In this document: one piece after another, positions 1-7,810 of the stretch
How positions within the stretch are numbered: position 1 is the first letter of the stretch
Layout of the letters: the number at the start of each line of letters is the position of its first letter
Assembly (NCBI GenBank): GCA_963768075.1
Contig: CAVYHD010000022.1
Span: 124,001-188,000 of the forward strand
Source: QHXW01 sp963768075
GTDB taxonomy: Bacteria; Acidobacteriota; Terriglobia; Bryobacterales; Bryobacteraceae
Direction of reading: 5' to 3'
DNA: 64,000 nt
The notes under the pieces: generated by a model
Databases searched by the model: none
Seen by the model: the letters and a program-made list of their open reading frames with translations, nothing else
Told to the model about the DNA's origin: nothing
Position numbers and translations under genes: made by a program

Positions 1-8
1 TGCAAACC

Positions 9-626
9 ATGTATACGGAAATACAGCACACAAACGCGAAGATTCAGGTTCCGGGTAGTTCCATTCGACGCTTCCTGCTCACCGCTGCGCTCGCGGCTTT
101 AGCCGTTACCAGCGCTACCGCCCAGGTAACCGGTTACGTCAAAGCGCGAGGTACGCCGGGCGACGCCGGCGTTTTCATCAACGGTCAATACGTCGGGCCG
201 GCCTCGAGATTCACGGTTCCGGAAAAGTATCCTACTCCCCCAGGAGACGTCGAGGTTTCCTTCAGGGACCCGCGGTATGAAGAGTACACGACCAAAGTGA
301 CGGTCCGTGCGAAGAAAACTACTCACATCAAGTACTCGCTCAAGAAGCTCGAAGTACCGAAACCTCCGTTCGGGCGCTTCCGGCTGGGTGGTGGCGAGTC
401 CGAATCGTTCATCTCCATCGCGGTGGGTGACACAGGCGCGGTTTACATCAACGACAAATATTTTGGTTATGTCGACGAGTTGAACAACGTGGGCGGCGGC
501 CTGCTACTTCCCCCCGGAACCTACGATCTGCATGTCGTGTCTCCGATTTACGGCGAGATCCGCCAGAAGATTACCATCGAGGCCAACAAAGTTACGGTTG
601 TGCCGTTACCGAAGAAGGGTACTTAG
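9..626 (+). CDS. Secreted PEGA-like repeat protein
   Basis: A 205-residue protein. A hydrophobic stretch at about residues 21-38 ending in TSATAQ looks like a signal peptide, so export is expected. Two similar segments follow, about 40-110 and 135-200; each has a 'hxING-hhG' strand and a 'PPGxYxhxh' turn typical of PEGA-type surface domains (GVFINGQYVG and AVYINDKYFG; PPGTYDLHV). Family knowledge gives only a likely role in surface or carbohydrate binding. The start may lie further left, since the window begins only 8 bases upstream. The next gene begins 12 bases after its stop, in the same frame, with its ribosome binding site over this stop codon, so the two are probably co-translated. Confidence 0.7.
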   Translation: MYTEIQHTNAKIQVPGSSIRRFLLTAALAALAVTSATAQVTGYVKARGTPGDAGVFINGQYVGPASRFTVPEKYPTPPGDVEVSFRDPRYEEYTTKVTVRAKKTTHIKYSLKKLEVPKPPFGRFRLGGGESESFISIAVGDTGAVYINDKYFGYVDELNNVGGGLLLPPGTYDLHVVSPIYGEIRQKITIEANKVTVVPLPKKGT

Positions 627-631
627 AGGAG
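625..631 (+). promoter_or_regulatory. Ribosome binding site that fixes an ATT start
   Basis: AGAGGAG lies over the TAG stop of the PEGA-like gene, 7 bases before an ATT codon at 639. No ATG, GTG or TTG occurs in that frame until the TTG at 1032, which is already inside the propeller domain. Confidence 0.55.
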
Positions 632-638
632 CCGCCGA

Positions 639-2054
639 ATTTCGCTTATTCGACTGGCATCGCTCGTTCTGGCGCTCGCGTCCTGCGCGCCTGCAGGCGA
701 CTGGGTCCGTTTTCGTGGCCCGAACGGTTCAGGAGTTGCGGAAACGGCCGGGCTGCCGGACGTCTTCGGCCCCGGCAGCAACGTCATTTGGAAAACGGCG
801 CTTCCGCTTGGTCATTCGTCTCCCGTACTCAGCGGTGATCGTGTTTTCGTTACAGCTGTCGATCAAGGCAAACTCTATACGCTCAGCCTGAGCCGCGCGA
901 CTGGCCAGATCCTGTGGCGGCGCGAGTGTCCCAGAGGCCGCACCGAACCGCTCGACAAGCTGAACACCGCCGCTTCCCCCACCCCCGCGCTTGACGGCTC
1001 AAACGTTTATGTATTCTTCGGCGATTTCGGATTGGTCTCCTACGGCTTCGACGGCAACGAGCGTTGGCGCCTGCCGCTCGGTCCGTTTCACAACGTCTAT
1101 GGCATGGGCGCATCTCCCGTTGTGGCCGGCGATAAAGTCGTGCTGGTCTGCGATCAGTCGACCGGTTCGTTCATCATCGCGATCGGAAAGGACGATGGCC
1201 GTGTTCGGTGGAAGCGGGATCGGCCCGAAGCGTTGAGTGGCCATTCCACCCCCATCGTGTATCACGCCAACGGCGGCGCATCCGACATCATCGCCCCGGG
1301 CTCGTTTCGTGCCGATGCGTACTCGCTCGATACCGGCGAAACCACGTGGTCCGTGGGCGGCCTCGCGTCCGAAATGAAATCCGGCGCCGTGGTCGGCGAT
1401 GGCGTCATCTACTTCAGCGGCTTCAATACCCCGGACAACGATCCCGGCCGCCAGATTCACCTTCCGCCGTTTGCGGACGTCCTTGCAGCCTACGACAAGG
1501 ATAAGGATGGAAGGATTTCTCTGGCCGAAGCCCTGGACGCACGAACTAAAGCGTACTTCCGCTTCATCGACCTCAATCAGGACGGGTTCCTCTCGGAAGA
1601 GGAATGGAAAATTTACGTAGCCACCACGGTCGCGGAGAACGGCTTGCTGGCTATCCGCCCAATGGGCCGCGGCGACATCACCGCAAATAGCCTGCGCTGG
1701 AAATATCAGCGCTCGATACCCCAATTACCCACGGTCCTCCTCTATCAGGAAGTCCTCTACATGATCAACGATGCCGGTGTCCTCACCACGCTCGACCCCT
1801 CCACAGGCGCCGTGCTCAAGCAAGGCCGGCTGCGCGGCGTCGCGGACCGTTTTTTTGCCTCGCCGGTCGCCGCGGACGACAAGGTTTTCTTCGTGAGCCA
1901 GACCGGAATCGTGACCGTTCTAAAGGCGGGCGGTCAACAAGAGGTTCTAGCCGTCAACGAATTGGACGACGAGTGCTATGCGACACCCGCGATTGCCGAT
2001 GGGCGCCTGTACATCCGGACGCGAAGCACTCTGTATTGCTTCGGGAAACGGTAG
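639..2054 (+). CDS. PQQ-like beta-propeller lipoprotein with EF-hands
   Basis: A 471-residue protein if it starts at the ATT at 639. The first 16 residues form a lipoprotein signal (LVLALASC, lipobox Cys16). Propeller-type strands follow, such as GKLYTLSLSRATGQILW and a DTGETTW motif, and the C-terminal half has more (LTTLDPSTGAVLK, LYIRTRSTLYCFGKR). Two calcium-type EF-hand loops sit in the middle, near residue 286 (DKDKDGRISLAE) and near 311 (DLNQDGFLSEEE). Family knowledge: PQQ-like propellers without a clear cofactor site are common in acidobacteria and planctomycetes, usually as secreted proteins of unknown substrate. The open frame is continuous from the preceding TAG. A start at 1032 would remove the lipoprotein signal and the first blades, so the ATT start is preferred. 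Confidence 0.75.
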   Translation: MSLIRLASLVLALASCAPAGDWVRFRGPNGSGVAETAGLPDVFGPGSNVIWKTALPLGHSSPVLSGDRVFVTAVDQGKLYTLSLSRATGQILWRRECPRGRTEPLDKLNTAASPTPALDGSNVYVFFGDFGLVSYGFDGNERWRLPLGPFHNVYGMGASPVVAGDKVVLVCDQSTGSFIIAIGKDDGRVRWKRDRPEALSGHSTPIVYHANGGASDIIAPGSFRADAYSLDTGETTWSVGGLASEMKSGAVVGDGVIYFSGFNTPDNDPGRQIHLPPFADVLAAYDKDKDGRISLAEALDARTKAYFRFIDLNQDGFLSEEEWKIYVATTVAENGLLAIRPMGRGDITANSLRWKYQRSIPQLPTVLLYQEVLYMINDAGVLTTLDPSTGAVLKQGRLRGVADRFFASPVAADDKVFFVSQTGIVTVLKAGGQQEVLAVNELDDECYATPAIADGRLYIRTRSTLYCFGKR

Positions 2055-2058
2055 GCCC

Positions 2059-3069
2059 TTACCGCCGCTTCTTTTTCTCCTTCGCCAAAATCTCCAGCAC
2101 CATCTTGTTCCGGTCGCCGCCGGTCCATCGCTGCTGGATCTGTTTCTCGGTGAGCCCGCCTAGCCGCCCGAACAACAGGAACGACGGCAGCGCGTAGGCC
2201 AGGCTGTTCCACTGCGCCATCTCGGCCAGCGCCGGCAGCGCACGCTCGCGCAGCAGATCGAGCGTCGCGGCCGGCCGGCCGTCAGTTAGATTTACGAGCG
2301 CCTTGGCGGCCTTGATGCGATCGCTCAACACCACGGAGTTCAGCATTTCGACAAACCACGTGGGCGAAATGCGGATCGCCAGCTCGGGCTTCTTTGCCGC
2401 CAGCACCGCAATCGCCGTCAGTGCACTCATGGCGCCCGAGCGTACGCTTTCTTCGGGATCCTGCATGGCGTATTCGAGATCGCTCACTACGGCGCTCTTG
2501 AGCGGGGCGTAGCCGATCAGGGTTGCGGCCATGGCCCGTTGTTCCGCATCCGCCGAGGTCCGCAGAACCTCGCGAATCTTCGCCAGATGCTTTGGAACCA
2601 GGTCGACAAAGCGGAGTTGCAGATCGCGCGCATCAGGATCGGCCGAGAGCGGGTGTCCGTGAGTCAGATCTTCCGCCGTGCTACCGCGGCTCGCCGCCCT
2701 TTCGAGGGCTTCGAGCAGCTGATTATAGGGCTCCACGAGTTCGGGCGGCAGCGTGGAGTCACCCTCGGGCGGCGTTCGCAGATCGAAGTGCGCCGCGCCC
2801 TTTTCCTCGATCCCCACAAACAGCATGCTGCGTCCGCCGTCGCAGCAAACCGCCTGCACCCGTGCCACAACCACGCCCGGAATCGCTTCCAGGCTCTCTT
2901 CGAGATCGCCTTTGGAGGATGGCAGAGGGTCGCCCGCTTTTACACCCAGTACCTTCTGAACGCGGCTTTCCGATACCTTTCGCAGACCGTAGTAGTCGAT
3001 CGAGCCGATGCGCGGAATCGGATCGCCTGCGAGCAGCACAGGGAGCAGGAGAAGCCAATAAGCTTTCAC
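2059..3069 (-). CDS. Secreted POTRA-like / HEAT-repeat protein
   Basis: The GTG start at 3069 gives 336 residues and an immediate signal peptide (VKAYWLLLLPVLLAGDP). The frame is open further upstream, but that part overlaps the next gene and has no signal sequence. Residues about 22-90 look like a POTRA-type fold (IDYYGLRKVSESRVQKVLGV, then a 'GVVVARVQAVCCDGG' strand). Residues about 165-330 form alpha-helical HEAT-like pairs (AEQRAMAATLIGYAPLKSAV, EESVRSGAMSALTAIAVLAA). The tail is basic (EKKKRR). The role is unknown; a periplasmic scaffold is a reasonable guess. It converges on the PQQ-like gene with a 4-base gap and no visible terminator. Confidence 0.65.
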   Translation of the reverse strand: MKAYWLLLLPVLLAGDPIPRIGSIDYYGLRKVSESRVQKVLGVKAGDPLPSSKGDLEESLEAIPGVVVARVQAVCCDGGRSMLFVGIEEKGAAHFDLRTPPEGDSTLPPELVEPYNQLLEALERAASRGSTAEDLTHGHPLSADPDARDLQLRFVDLVPKHLAKIREVLRTSADAEQRAMAATLIGYAPLKSAVVSDLEYAMQDPEESVRSGAMSALTAIAVLAAKKPELAIRISPTWFVEMLNSVVLSDRIKAAKALVNLTDGRPAATLDLLRERALPALAEMAQWNSLAYALPSFLLFGRLGGLTEKQIQQRWTGGDRNKMVLEILAKEKKKRR

Positions 3070-3116
3070 AGTATTCTGACGCGGGAAACTCGGGCGCGGA
3101 TACCCAGCCGGCGAGT

Positions 3117-3521
3117 CTACGCCTGTTTTTCTGCCATCGGACCGATCACCGGCAGAACCAGGCGCTCGTTCTGCCACGCCGTCCACATCAGCATAAGCCA
3201 CAGAACCAGACACCCCAGCATGAACAGCGGGCTGAGCAGTAGAGCCACATGCTTGCCGGCCAACGAGATCCCCACCCAAATCACGATGATCGCCAGGTTC
3301 ACGAAAATGGCCTGGAACGCATGGAAGCGCACTCGCCGGTTATGGCCATACGGCTCGAGGAACAACAGCAGCACGCCCGTCACACCCAGCAGGAGATAAC
3401 ATAGCGCGCTCGCGATATTGTCCGCGATCACCGGCGCCGATGTTTCGTCCGGCGCAACCGGTGCACAGTGCCGGCACTCCCCGCCATCCAGCGTTGCGCC
3501 GCACTTGGGACAAGCCGCCAT
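3117..3521 (-). CDS. Zinc-ribbon membrane protein (DUF4870-like), copy 2
   Basis: A 134-residue protein. It has an N-terminal zinc ribbon with cysteines 4, 7, 16 and 19 (CPKC, CRHC), a linker, then three hydrophobic segments (ALCYLLLGVTGVLLLFL, IFVNLAIIVIWVGISLA, LFMLGCLVLWLMLMWTAW). The loop between segments 1 and 2 carries the 'RRVRFHAFQAIF' signature seen in DUF4870-type integral membrane proteins. It is a paralog of the next upstream gene and lies 35 bases after it in the same direction, so the two are probably a tandem duplication in one transcript. Function is unknown. Confidence 0.72.
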   Translation of the reverse strand: MAACPKCGATLDGGECRHCAPVAPDETSAPVIADNIASALCYLLLGVTGVLLLFLEPYGHNRRVRFHAFQAIFVNLAIIVIWVGISLAGKHVALLLSPLFMLGCLVLWLMLMWTAWQNERLVLPVIGPMAEKQA

Positions 3522-3556
3522 AGAATCCGGGCCGGTTCCCGGGCCGCTAATGCACC

Positions 3557-4027
3557 CTAACTTCCGGCCTGCTGCTCAGCCAGGGGACCAATAATCGGCA
3601 ACACCAGCTTTTGGTTCTGATATGCCTTGATGATCAGCACCAGCCACAAAACGAACATGCCGAGCCCGACCAGCATATACACAGGCCATAGAAAGAACCC
3701 CCAGCCGCCCGTGAGAACCGCCGTGAATCCTAACACGAACCGCAGCGCGATACACAACACCGAATAGAAAATCGACTGGAACGCGTGAAAACGAATGTTC
3801 CGGTTTTGGTTGTAGGGAGCCAGCACCAAAAATAGAATGCCGGTGATGAAGCCCACCGCGTAGCACAGCGCACAGGCCGCATTTTCGGCCAAACCCGCGG
3901 GCGCCGCGCTTGTTGGCGCCGCGACCGGTGCCGCAGCGCTTCCACTACCCGTTACGTTCGCGGCAGCTCCGCACTTAGGGCAAAAGCGCCCGTCCACTTG
4001 ACTGCCACAATTTGCACAAAATGCCAT
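3557..4027 (-). CDS. Zinc-ribbon membrane protein (DUF4870-like), copy 1
   Basis: A 156-residue protein from the ATG at 4027. An earlier in-frame ATG at 4063 exists, but the zinc ribbon starting exactly at MAFCANCG favours 4027. Cysteines 4, 7, 16 and 19 match the spacing in the neighbour at 3117-3521. An Ala/Pro-rich linker (residues about 24-45) is followed by three membrane segments and the conserved 'RNIRFHAFQSIF' and 'NQKLVLPIIGPLAE' motifs, which the neighbour also has as 'RRVRFHAFQAIF' and 'NERLVLPVIGPMAE'. It is transcribed away from the PIG-L gene across an intergenic region that carries short tandem duplications. Confidence 0.72.
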   Translation of the reverse strand: MAFCANCGSQVDGRFCPKCGAAANVTGSGSAAAPVAAPTSAAPAGLAENAACALCYAVGFITGILFLVLAPYNQNRNIRFHAFQSIFYSVLCIALRFVLGFTAVLTGGWGFFLWPVYMLVGLGMFVLWLVLIIKAYQNQKLVLPIIGPLAEQQAGS

Positions 4028-4065
4028 AATGTGAACTTTACTTCCGACCAGCCCTATTTGCAAGC

Positions 4066-4090
4066 GGGTATTTAGCCTGGGTATTTAGCC
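4066..4090. repeat. Tandem 12-bp repeat, two copies
   Basis: GGGTATTTAGCC occurs at 4066-4077 and again at 4079-4090, separated by one base. It lies in the divergent gap between the zinc-ribbon gene and the PIG-L gene. Confidence 0.8.
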
Positions 4091-4124
4091 CCGGGGCCGC
4101 CCGTGATGCGGTATTTTGGACAGT

Positions 4125-4154
4125 TGACCAAACCACGACTGACCAAACCACGAC
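4125..4154. repeat. Perfect 15-bp tandem repeat, two copies
   Basis: TGACCAAACCACGAC is repeated head to tail at 4125-4139 and 4140-4154, ending 16 bases before the PIG-L start codon. It could be a paired regulator site or a chance duplication; the sequence does not decide. Confidence 0.85.
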
Positions 4155-4170
4155 GAAAGGCACTTTATAT

Positions 4171-5001
4171 ATGACGCGCAGTCTCCTGTTGGCATCTCTG
4201 CTCACGCCCCTGGCGGTCGCGCCCCTGGCGGCCCAGATGCAGCCCAAACTCGAAGATCTCCACGGCAAGACCATTCTGCTGTTCACGCCCCACCCCGACG
4301 ACGATACCTTCTGCTGCGCCGGCACGCTGGCCCTGCTGGCAAAAAACGGGAACAACATCCACATCGTGATTTATACGAACGACGATAAGGGCTCCTACGA
4401 TCCTGAAATGACCAGCGAGCACCTGGCCAGCATCCGGATGCATGAGGAAGAAGATGCCTGCCGCATTCTCGGCATCCCCAAACAGAATATCCAGTGGCTC
4501 GAATATCATGATGGCATGCTCGAATACGCCAACACGCGCGATCTGGTCGAGGAGGTCACTAAAATTATCCGGCAGATTCGGCCCGAAGTGGCCCTGTCCA
4601 TCGATCCCGGCTCCGAATACGTCCGCTGGCATAAGACCGATCACCGCATGGCCGCCAACAACACCATGGACGCCATTCGCGCCGCCGAGTGGCACCTCTA
4701 TTTTCCCAATCAGTTGCTGCATGAAGGTCTTCAGCCGTGGGAGGTTCCCCAGGAATACTACTTCTACGTGACCCCGAAAGACGCGAACTACTGGGTCAAC
4801 ATTGACAGTGTCGTGGAAAAGAAGATCGATGCGGCGGCCGCCCATGTCAGCCAGTGGGAGCCTTCCATTCACCACTACCGCCCGGATTGGGATGCCGCGG
4901 CTTTGGATAAGACCAAAGCCGAGATACGCGCCCACATTCCTAAAAAAGACGGCCACTACGTAGAGGCATTTCGCAACGCCAAAGGCTTCAACCAGGAGTA
5001 A
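4171..5001 (+). CDS. PIG-L family deacetylase (LmbE-like), exported
   Basis: A 276-residue protein. A signal peptide (about residues 1-21, ending APLAAQ) directs it out of the cytoplasm. The PIG-L/LmbE zinc-hydrolase motif is intact: TPHPDDD with His41, Asp43 and Asp44, and the second metal motif WHKTDH with His154 and His158. The family removes N-acetyl groups from sugars or glycolipids (for example GlcNAc-PI or mycothiol precursors); the substrate here is not visible. GAAAGG at 4155-4160 is a plausible ribosome binding site. It converges on the small secreted gene after it with a 2-base gap. Confidence 0.85.
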   Translation: MTRSLLLASLLTPLAVAPLAAQMQPKLEDLHGKTILLFTPHPDDDTFCCAGTLALLAKNGNNIHIVIYTNDDKGSYDPEMTSEHLASIRMHEEEDACRILGIPKQNIQWLEYHDGMLEYANTRDLVEEVTKIIRQIRPEVALSIDPGSEYVRWHKTDHRMAANNTMDAIRAAEWHLYFPNQLLHEGLQPWEVPQEYYFYVTPKDANYWVNIDSVVEKKIDAAAAHVSQWEPSIHHYRPDWDAAALDKTKAEIRAHIPKKDGHYVEAFRNAKGFNQE

Positions 5002-5003
5002 GC

Positions 5004-5372
5004 TTACTGCACTGTGAGCCGGGCCGGTTCCTCAATGAGTTTCGGCTCCTCGCTTACCAGCATCACCATCATGTTGTAGCGGCCCGGTTCCGCCTTCTCC
5101 GGCACTTTGAACTTAATGGCTGTAGCGGACTGCGCCAGGATCTCGACCTTGATATCGATTTGGCCGTTGGTCAGAAAAACGTCGCCTACGCGCGATTTGT
5201 CCAGATACTCGCCCGACACTGTTGCCGTTTCGCCCGCCTTGACAGCCTCGGGATTCACCATTCGCATCACCGGAGTCGGCAAAACTTCGGACTCCTTGAC
5301 GTCGCCGCTGATGGCCACTTTCACCCCGCTGAGGCACAGAATCGTTATAATTGCCACTCTGATGAGCCGCAT
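5004..5372 (-). CDS. Small secreted IPT/TIG-like domain protein
   Basis: A 122-residue protein from the ATG at 5372, chosen because GGAAGGAG precedes it with good spacing and a signal peptide (LIRVAIITILCLSGVKVA) begins at once. The mature part, about 100 residues, reads like one immunoglobulin-like IPT/TIG domain: PEAVKAGETATVSGEYL, a middle 'VFLTNGQIDIKVEI' strand, a 'KFKVPEKAEPGRYNMMV' strand and a C-terminal LTVQ. Such domains are common in acidobacterial exported proteins. It is transcribed away from the large glycosidase-like gene. Confidence 0.65.
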   Translation of the reverse strand: MRLIRVAIITILCLSGVKVAISGDVKESEVLPTPVMRMVNPEAVKAGETATVSGEYLDKSRVGDVFLTNGQIDIKVEILAQSATAIKFKVPEKAEPGRYNMMVMLVSEEPKLIEEPARLTVQ

Positions 5373-5530
5373 ACCCGTTCTCCTTCCAAAACTTGGGGCG
5401 CACGCCGTGTGCCATCCGTAACTGTAATAAAATAATGGTCTTGTATGGCAATCTGGCTGTGTCAAAAGACGCATTGAACCAGTTCCTGCGTCAACCGCCC
5501 CAGTGCAGAGGTCGTGATAAAATCCGGCAG

Positions 5531-7810
5531 ATGTTTAAACAGGTGGCGGCACTCCTGGCCGTGGCGGCGTTTCCGTTTGAGGCCCAATCGCTCGACTTGA
5601 GTGGCGCAACCGTCATCACGCCCTCGAATTTCACCGGTCCGGAACGCAAAGCCGTTGCCATGCTGACGGAGGAAGTCGAGAAGCGCACCGGCATCCTCTG
5701 GCCCCTAGCGAATGCCGCTTCCGGCGCACGTATCGAGGTCCGCGAACAGCCGGCTGAGCCTGCCGAGGGCTACCACATCGAGGTTCGCGGCAACTCCGTG
5801 CGTGTGGCCGGAAATGACGCTCGCGGTGTGCTGTTTGGCATCGGCCGGCTGCTCCGCGAGCTGCGCATGGAGCGTGGCGCCATAAATATTCCGGAGGGGT
5901 GGAGCGAGACCAGTGCGCCAAAATACCGGCTGCGCGGCCATCAGCTCGGCTACCGGCCCAAAACCAATTCCTACGACGGTTGGTCCGTGCCGGTCTGGGA
6001 GCAGTATATTCGCGATCTGGCGGTATTCGGCGCTAACTCCATCGAGCTGATCCCGCCGCGCTCCGATGATGACGCCGATAGCCCGCATTTTCCCTTGCCG
6101 CCGATGCGTATGATGACCGAAATGTCGCGCCTGGCCGATGAATACGGGCTCGACGTGTGGATCTGGTACCCGGCGATGGATCTGGACTACTCCGATCCGA
6201 AAACCGTCGCCGCCGCTCTGGACGAATGGGGCGATGTGTTCCGCAAGTTGCCGCGCGTGGACGCCGTTTTCGTTCCTGGCGGCGATCCAGGCCACACCGA
6301 GCCCAGGTTTTTGATGGCGCTCCTCGAAAAGGAGACCTCAGTTCTTCACCGCTATCACCCCAAGGCCCAGATGTGGGTGTCTCCTCAGAGCTTCAATCAG
6401 CAATGGCTCGACGAGTTCTACGCCATCCTAAAGAGCGAGCCCGCCTGGTTGAGCGGTGTGGTCTACGGCCCGCAAATCCGCGTGAGCCTCGCCGAGCTTC
6501 GCGCGGCCGTTCCGAAGCGCTATCCCATTCGCCACTATCCCGACATCACGCACAGCCGCCAGTGCCAATACCCGGTGCTCGATTGGGATGTTGCTTACTC
6601 CGCCACCGAAGGCCGCGAAGTGATTAATCCGCGTCCCGCCGCCGAAGCGGAAATCTTCCGCCGCACGGCGCCATACACCATCGGCTTCCTCTCCTACTCG
6701 GAGGGGTGCAACGACGACGTCAACAAATTCATCTGGAGCGCGCTCGCCTGGAATCCGGAAGCCAAAGTGGAAGATATTCTGCGCGAATACGGGCGCTACT
6801 TCATCAGCGAGCGCTATGGCGAGAGTTTCGGGGGCGGTCTGATGGAGCTCGAGCGCAATTGGATAGGGCCGCTCGCCGGAAATGCGGGCGTTGAGGCGAC
6901 GCTCGCGCATTTCGAGGAGCTGGAGCACGCCTCCACGCCGCAGATGCTTGCCAACTGGCGGTTTCAGCAGGCGCTCTACCGCGCCTACTACGATGCCTAC
7001 ACACGTCGGCGCCTGATCTACGAAACGGAACTCGAAGGCCAGGCCATGGAGGCCCTGAGTAAGGCGCCCCAGGTAGGCGCTGAGCACGCTATGGTCGAGG
7101 CGGAATCCATCCTGCAAAAAGCCACGGCCAACCGCGTCGACGACGGCCTCCGCGCGCGTGACTTTGAGTTGGCCGAGGCGCTATTCCAGAGCATCCGCAT
7201 GCAGTTGAGCGTGCCTCGCTATAAAGCCATTGCCGTTGATCGCGGCGCGACTCTCGACACCATCGACGCTCCCCTAAACAATCGTTTGTGGCTGGAACAG
7301 CGCTTCCGCGAGCTGCGCGCCGCTGCGAGCGAATCCGATCGCCTCGCTGGCATCGGCCAGATTCTGAACTGGACCGACCCGGGCCCCGGTGGCTTTTACG
7401 ACGACCTCGGTGATACCGCTCGCCAACCCCACCTGGTGCCCAGCGACAGCACCATCGTTGGCTTCGGTCCCACCGGCACGCGGCGCCGCTCCTGGTGGGA
7501 CCATGCCGAGTCGCGCTACGATGCGCCCGTGCGCATGCATTACGCGGATCTCGATCCGGCGGCGCGGTACAAAATTCGCGTGGTTTACGCGGGCGAAAAT
7601 CCCCGGCGCAAGTTGCGGCTGGTGGCGGGCGAAAAATGGGAAGTGCATTCTCTGATCGAAAAACCAACGCCGCTGCGTCCCCTTGAATTCGACATTCCCC
7701 ATGAGGCCACCGAACATGGTGAACTGGAACTTGCCTGGTACGGCGAGCCGGGATTGGGTGGCAACGGCCGCGGGTGCCAAATTTCCGAGGTGTGGCTAAT
7801 CAAAAAATGA
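5531..7810 (+). CDS. Large secreted glycoside hydrolase-like protein
   Basis: A 759-residue protein from the ATG at 5531, where a signal peptide (VAALLAVAAFPFEAQS) begins; an open frame upstream lacks one. Residues about 22-115 resemble the N-terminal domain shared by GH67 alpha-glucuronidases and GH20 hexosaminidases (AMLTEEVEKRTGILWPL, GYHIEVRGNSVRVAGNDARG, LFGIGRLLREL). A TIM-barrel-like region follows (GWSVPVWEQYIRDLAVFGAN, GLDVWIWYPAMD), with clusters of Asp/Glu that could be catalytic, then a helical part and a beta-sandwich tail. The exact glycoside hydrolase family cannot be named from sequence alone. Its TGA overlaps the ATG of the aldolase gene (ATGA), so the two are translationally coupled, which suggests breakdown of a sugar or uronic-acid polymer. 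Confidence 0.7.
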   Translation: MFKQVAALLAVAAFPFEAQSLDLSGATVITPSNFTGPERKAVAMLTEEVEKRTGILWPLANAASGARIEVREQPAEPAEGYHIEVRGNSVRVAGNDARGVLFGIGRLLRELRMERGAINIPEGWSETSAPKYRLRGHQLGYRPKTNSYDGWSVPVWEQYIRDLAVFGANSIELIPPRSDDDADSPHFPLPPMRMMTEMSRLADEYGLDVWIWYPAMDLDYSDPKTVAAALDEWGDVFRKLPRVDAVFVPGGDPGHTEPRFLMALLEKETSVLHRYHPKAQMWVSPQSFNQQWLDEFYAILKSEPAWLSGVVYGPQIRVSLAELRAAVPKRYPIRHYPDITHSRQCQYPVLDWDVAYSATEGREVINPRPAAEAEIFRRTAPYTIGFLSYSEGCNDDVNKFIWSALAWNPEAKVEDILREYGRYFISERYGESFGGGLMELERNWIGPLAGNAGVEATLAHFEELEHASTPQMLANWRFQQALYRAYYDAYTRRRLIYETELEGQAMEALSKAPQVGAEHAMVEAESILQKATANRVDDGLRARDFELAEALFQSIRMQLSVPRYKAIAVDRGATLDTIDAPLNNRLWLEQRFRELRAAASESDRLAGIGQILNWTDPGPGGFYDDLGDTARQPHLVPSDSTIVGFGPTGTRRRSWWDHAESRYDAPVRMHYADLDPAARYKIRVVYAGENPRRKLRLVAGEKWEVHSLIEKPTPLRPLEFDIPHEATEHGELELAWYGEPGLGGNGRGCQISEVWLIKK

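Noticed and set aside
999..1724. A 241-codon frame on the minus strand inside the PQQ-like gene
   Set aside because: It is antisense to a strong coding frame, has no domain pattern, and its codon use is the mirror of the real gene.
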